From the NCBI GenBank assembly GCA_937922745.1, contig CALAJO010000090.1, positions 1-53,149 of the forward strand: a DNA stretch of 53,149 nt, in the 5' to 3' direction. Source of the DNA: an uncultured cyanobacterium (GTDB taxonomy: Bacteria; Cyanobacteriota; Vampirovibrionia; Vampirovibrionales; JAGQHJ01). The notes under the pieces were generated by a model, which had not been told where the DNA came from, ran no database searches, and worked only from the letters and a program-made list of their open reading frames with translations. This document shows positions 50,001 through 53,149 of the stretch, one piece after another (within the stretch, counting starts at the first letter, position 1; the number at the start of each line of letters is the position of its first letter). The position numbers were made by a program, and so were the translations under genes.

Positions 50001-50784
50001 TTTTGGCGTCGCGGCCGATGACATAGCGGGTTTTGGGTGTTTTGGCCGTAAGCGCATGCACCACGGCCCTCACCACCTCATCCGTATCGACGCCGGTTTC
50101 TGCGGAACGACGCAGGGCGGCCTTGACACTATCAAAGTTCCGGCTGTAGCGGGTCTTCGCCTCCTCGGACAGGGTGGCAACCAGCTGATCCGCTAAAACC
50201 AAGGACTTCTGCCAGATGGGAGTCTTGACGCTGCCCGGCTCAATCAGGGAGACCTGGAGTCCCCATGGCGCCAGCTCCATCCGTAACGCATCGCTCAGGG
50301 ATTCCAGCGCATATTTGGAAGCGGAGTAGGGCCCGCCAAACGGCAGCGATCCGCGCCCGGCGATGGAACTCATATTGACGATGCGCCCCCGGCCTTGGCG
50401 CAACAGCGGCAGGAACGCCTGGGTTACGGCGACCTGCCCAACCACGTTGATCTCAAACTGCCGTCGCAGTTCGTCCAGGTCGAGATACTCCAGCGGCCCG
50501 CCGATAGCCACCCCAGCATTGTTGACCAGCCCCCTGAGCGGGGTATCTTTCGCCTCCTGCCGAAGAATCGCCATGGCCTCCCGGATGGTGTCGGCTTGGG
50601 TCACATCCAGTATCACCGGACGGATCTGGCCATTCGACCGGCTTTGCAGCGCTTGCCCATCCTCCGGCTTGCGAACACCGGCATAAACATGCCAGCCCAT
50701 GTCGGCCAGCGTGAGGGCACAGGCCGCCCCAATCCCGGTGGAGGCCCCTGTAACCAGTACGGCGGATTTTCGTGGCGACGTCAT
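49924..50784 (-). CDS. Short-chain dehydrogenase/reductase
   Basis: This protein of about 286 residues shows the SDR motifs AVLVTGASTGIGAACALTLA (NAD(P) loop), LVNNAGVAIGGPLE, and the catalytic Ser of NMSSIAGRGS with YSASKYALESL (Tyr, Lys). After the catalytic block, LIEPGSVKTPIW is typical of the retinol-dehydrogenase-like group. The C-terminal KTPKTRYVIGRDAKIRLL is also typical. The substrate is unknown. The start is ATG 50784 (MTSPRKS). It overlaps the GntR gene tail to tail. Confidence 0.85.
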   Translation of the reverse strand: MTSPRKSAVLVTGASTGIGAACALTLADMGWHVYAGVRKPEDGQALQSRSNGQIRPVILDVTQADTIREAMAILRQEAKDTPLRGLVNNAGVAIGGPLEYLDLDELRRQFEINVVGQVAVTQAFLPLLRQGRGRIVNMSSIAGRGSLPFGGPYSASKYALESLSDALRMELAPWGLQVSLIEPGSVKTPIWQKSLVLADQLVATLSEEAKTRYSRNFDSVKAALRRSAETGVDTDEVVRAVVHALTAKTPKTRYVIGRDAKIRLLLKNLPDRVQDWLILKRFALRY

Positions 50785-50810
50785 TTGCAACTAAATCAGG
50801 CTCCATTTTT

Positions 50811-50829
50811 GAACGAACGAACCCATTTT
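50811..50829. repeat. Dispersed intergenic motif, copy 3 (19 bases)
   Basis: GAACGAACGAACCCATTTT, identical to 37586-37604, 27 bases upstream of the minus-strand SDR start. Confidence 0.8.
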
Positions 50830-51099
50830 ACCCGGACCATAAGCGCAATCGGATCTCTTTTTAAAAAATGGACGTTCGAAGCCAATTTTGCGGAATGCCT
50901 GATATAGCCTGAATATCCGGCTTAAAATGCAGTCATGTCAGTGAGTGCAGTACTTGGATTTGAAAGCAAACCTCCTCTATTTCTTTTGTACCTGCGGAAC
51001 ATTTCCCAGCGCCCATGGTGACACTATGCCCAAGGGGACGAAGATTCAAACGAATGAAACATTAATCCTTCCTTAAGAAAAAGGGCATCGGAGGGTTTA

Positions 51100-51116
51100 C
51101 ACTTTGTAACAAAGTG
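51100..51116. promoter_or_regulatory. Palindrome CACTTTG-TAA-CAAAGTG
   Basis: Perfect 7-bp inverted repeat with 3-base spacer, about 105 bases upstream of the gene at 51221. Its size and symmetry fit a dimeric repressor operator; no regulator can be named. Confidence 0.4.
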
Positions 51117-51220
51117 CCAAAAATCACAAAATTTGTTTTTTTATACCTACATAGCTCTCTTTTCGATGTTTTGCGAACAGGCAATCAGCCTGCCACGAAT
51201 TTTAGGAGAAGTTTCGCGCC

Positions 51221-51556
51221 ATGAGTATTCTCTTTCCAGGATCGTTCGGATTTGGGCCGTTTGCCCAGGGCTCTCCCTTTGCACAGGGCGGCTATCCCAT
51301 TTATACTTCCTTAGGGGTTACCAACACCCCTGGTGGCTTCTCTGGCCGCAGCTTCGGCACCCCGGCCCTGCCCGGCGGCTTCGGGTTCCCGTCCTTCGGC
51401 GATCCGCGCTTTTATTTTATCCCGGCGGCCAGCAGCTTCTTTATCAACGATTTGCTCGGCTTTGCCAACGGCTCCGCCGTCAACATCAACGTTGGCCCTA
51501 AGCCTTCCCATTTAGGTTTAGGCCCCTTGCTCCTCGGCATGCCATTTTTCGGATAA
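51221..51556 (+). CDS. Small Gly/Phe/Pro-rich hypothetical protein
   Basis: This 111-residue protein is rich in Gly, Phe and Pro (LFPGSFGFGPFAQGSPFAQG; GGFGFPSFGDPRFYFIPAAS) with no family I recognise. AGGAG lies 11 bases before the ATG. The low-complexity composition suggests an aggregation-prone or structural surface protein. There is no signal peptide. Its stop abuts the stop of the next, convergent gene. Confidence 0.55.
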   Translation: MSILFPGSFGFGPFAQGSPFAQGGYPIYTSLGVTNTPGGFSGRSFGTPALPGGFGFPSFGDPRFYFIPAASSFFINDLLGFANGSAVNINVGPKPSHLGLGPLLLGMPFFG

Positions 51557-52174
51557 CTACTTTTCGTCTCTCTTATCCCTATCAATTCGGATAAACCGGG
51601 TTTTGGGTCTTGTAGGCTCAACCGGTTTAGCTGCCTGCTTTTCTTCTGCGAGCATTTGTCGGATGGCCGGCTTAAGCGGCTCCATATCCGGCACAAAAGC
51701 AAACGGTTTAATGGCGTCCCAAAAGGGCATAATAAAGCGTCCCAGTTCAACCGTAATATCTCGGCGTTCGTGCAAAACTTTTAAAATAGCCTCAAACCCT
51801 TCCGGTTTTTCCAGATGGGGTGCTAAAACCCGGTTGAGCTGCTGATGCTCCTCGCCTGTTGTAATGTATATATCACCACCTAATTGAAAGGCAGCTGCAT
51901 CGGAACGATGGGGGCTCCCTTCCAACTGATACTCATACACATGCAAAATAGGGGACGCCATCGAATCCCAGGCATCTGGGTGCCAACCCGCCAGATTCGC
52001 CTCATCGACCACCCGTGTGAGTTTGACCTCTTCGGGTTTTATTCCCTTGTCTTCCGCAACGGCAGCTTGTACGAGCATCTGCCTGAATGGCGGATCCAGG
52101 GCTTCGATAGTATGGCGCCTCAACCGCATCCCCGGCTCCCACTTGCGAACTGCCTGAAATCGGATACCTTCCAT
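51557..52174 (-). CDS. Hypothetical protein
   Basis: This 205-residue protein is soluble and alpha/beta in appearance (KLTRVVDEANLAGWHPDAWD; AAFQLGGDIYITTGEEHQQL). A charged C-terminal tail (KQAAKPVEPTRPKTRFIRID) follows. No family is recognised. It is divergent from the gene at 52357. Confidence 0.6.
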   Translation of the reverse strand: MEGIRFQAVRKWEPGMRLRRHTIEALDPPFRQMLVQAAVAEDKGIKPEEVKLTRVVDEANLAGWHPDAWDSMASPILHVYEYQLEGSPHRSDAAAFQLGGDIYITTGEEHQQLNRVLAPHLEKPEGFEAILKVLHERRDITVELGRFIMPFWDAIKPFAFVPDMEPLKPAIRQMLAEEKQAAKPVEPTRPKTRFIRIDRDKRDEK

Positions 52175-52356
52175 AATTTTGTTTCCCTATGCATATCGTT
52201 ATCTCATTTAAAGCAATAAGTTCCTAAAGAGTGAAAATTGCTTTCATCAGATTAAGGTTAAGAAATGCAAAATCCACTTACTAAAAAAGGCATTTTTTAT
52301 TTTTGAGCGGTGTTTCATCTTGAATCCAGTATAAATTTGGCATAAAGGATGATTAC

Positions 52357-52779
52357 ATGTTCAATCGCGTTGGATTTAATCCGGGTTTAACTCGTTTTAG
52401 TGGTGTCACACTTGTCCCCAGGCTGGGCGGAACAACATTTGATGCTGGAGTCCAATTCAACATAAGTGACACTTTTGAGGGTGTTCGCGTTGGCGATAAG
52501 GGTGAGACAAAACCGAGTACAGCAGCTGATGCCTTGACACGCCAGTCTTCAGGGCCTTACTTCTCAGATAATATTAATAAACATAGAGTTGGTGGCGAAA
52601 GACAATATCAGGATTTATTTTTACAAACGATAGATGATTCAGACTTGCCAGAGAATGATAAACGCAAAGCAAAGTCTGCTATTGAAGACTCCTATTTTAG
52701 AGATGCCGATATTGGTGTTATGGGCGGATCAGTGAAAGGTTATTATGAAGTAGCCTTTCGCCCAACGGGTGCTTTTTAA
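52357..52779 (+). CDS. Hypothetical protein
   Basis: This 140-residue protein starts MFNRVGFNPGLTRFSGVTLV and carries ERQYQDLFLQTIDDSDLPEN near the middle. It has no membrane segment or recognised domain. AAAGGA precedes the ATG and a terminator follows the stop, which support a real gene. Confidence 0.55.
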   Translation: MFNRVGFNPGLTRFSGVTLVPRLGGTTFDAGVQFNISDTFEGVRVGDKGETKPSTAADALTRQSSGPYFSDNINKHRVGGERQYQDLFLQTIDDSDLPENDKRKAKSAIEDSYFRDADIGVMGGSVKGYYEVAFRPTGAF

Positions 52780-52799
52780 GGATTAAATAAATTGATTGA

Positions 52800-52836
52800 A
52801 AGCCTCTTCTTTAATTGATAAAGAGGCTTCATTTTA
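52800..52836 (+). terminator. Intrinsic terminator of the last hypothetical gene
   Basis: AAGCCTCTT (52800-52808) pairs with AAGAGGCTT (52821-52829) around a 12-base loop, followed by CATTTTAG, 20 bases after the stop. Confidence 0.7.
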
Positions 52837-53017
52837 GCCCTAAAACAAACTTTGGTTCTCTTTCATTCAGAGAGCAACATATAAATCTTTCTCCAAGACA
52901 TAATCGTGGCGCATGTAGCCGTTGCCGATATCGCTGTTTATCTAAAGGGTATAACTTTTGCAAAACACGCAATTTCAATCTGTATTCTGTTTTATGTAGG
53001 ATGGTCTCAATTAGAAC

Positions 53018-53149
53018 TCATCCGGTAATTCTCTTCAGAATCAGAACGGCAGAAGCGAGTTGCCAAAAGGCTTCATAGAACTTGGCATATCGTTCATAGC
53101 GGATTTCCAATTTTCTAAATTTTCCCATCCAGGCAAACGTCCGTTCGAC
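53018..53149 (-). mobile_element. IS5-family transposase, C-terminal 43 residues (cut by window edge)
   Basis: On the minus strand the frame enters from the right edge with VERTFAWMGKFRKLEIRYER and ends LKRITG with TGA (53020-53018). It is the same C-terminal block as at 2-133 but clearly a different element. It has exactly 43 residues, as does the left-edge fragment. The 180 bases between this stop and the terminator at 52836 hold no gene I can support. One short minus frame there (SDIGNGYMRHDYVLEKDLYV) could be a relic. Confidence 0.8.

Larger units (their letters stand above)
50791..51220. other. Intergenic region with dispersed motif and palindrome
   Basis: This 430-base stretch has no convincing gene. 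It contains motif copy 3 at 50811-50829, a partly complementary AAAATGGACGTTCGAA at 50867-50882, and the CACTTTG palindrome at 51100. AT-rich DNA fills the part near 51125. Confidence 0.5.

Noticed and set aside
52837-53017. Short minus frame with SDIGNGYMRHDYVLEKDLYV as a gene
   Set aside because: Only about 25 codons between stops and no start or ribosome site; at most a relic next to the IS end.

Overview
This window looks like a fragment of a diderm bacterial chromosome, most likely from the non-photosynthetic sister group of cyanobacteria (Vampirovibrionia/Melainabacteria, perhaps near Vampirovibrio). That placement is inference. It rests on an IctB-type O-antigen-ligase-like membrane protein and a DUF4330 protein, both typical of the cyanobacterial lineage, on LPS genes (heptose kinase, GT9 glycosyltransferase, arabinose-5-phosphate isomerase), and on a flagellar/type III export ATPase. 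The base composition looks moderate, near 50% GC by eye. The window starts and ends inside the C-terminal ends of two different IS5-family transposases, which suggests a contig broken at insertion sequences.

Layout. 1-0.7 kb: IS5 end, a DUF1643 gene remnant and tRNA-Arg(CCG). 0.8-5.0 kb: four tightly packed genes for heptose kinase, DUF4330, IctB/WaaL-like protein and GT9. 5.1-7.5 kb: an RTX protein and thyX. 7.7-9.4 kb: two TadE/G-like pilin-type proteins, one with a long Ser-Pro tail. 9.7-12.2 kb: a double-FHA protein and ATP-type PEP carboxykinase. 12.3-14.6 kb: DUF6544 plus a CYP152-type peroxygenase P450. 14.6-17.8 kb: a four-gene operon (methyltransferase, HAD, GNAT, ATP-grasp) probably for surface-glycan or small-molecule modification. 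17.8-21.3 kb: a possible structured RNA, an exported catalase-peroxidase and a decayed transposase. 21.3-28.3 kb: def, plsC, a lineage protein, a 902-residue RTX protein, a VOC protein and kdsD. 28.4-31.2 kb: DEDDh exonuclease, DUF192, BioY and RimI. 31.3-34.2 kb: an orphan TOPRIM protein, a class IV aminotransferase and MgtC. 34.8-37.3 kb: ribE-ribBA-ribH. 37.3-45.3 kb: P1 peptidase, TIGR01777 epimerase, a third RTX protein, fmt, a zinc peptidase, CBS and receiver proteins. 45.4-50.8 kb: uvrC, fliI, a GntR regulator and an SDR. 50.8-53.1 kb: three small unrecognised genes, then the second IS5 end.

Themes. Genes for the envelope and outside of the cell recur: LPS core sugars, three RTX proteins sharing a C-terminal domain, pilin-like proteins, an exported KatG and a signal-peptide P1 peptidase. 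No type I secretion genes lie in the window, so the RTX exporter must be elsewhere. Several convergent neighbours overlap at their 3' ends, in one case by 77 bases. A 19-base intergenic motif occurs exactly twice and approximately a third time. I found no CRISPR array, prophage or recognised defence island. The least explained items are the kissing-loop RNA candidate near 18.3 kb, the dispersed 19-base motif, the orphan TOPRIM protein and the RTX trio.
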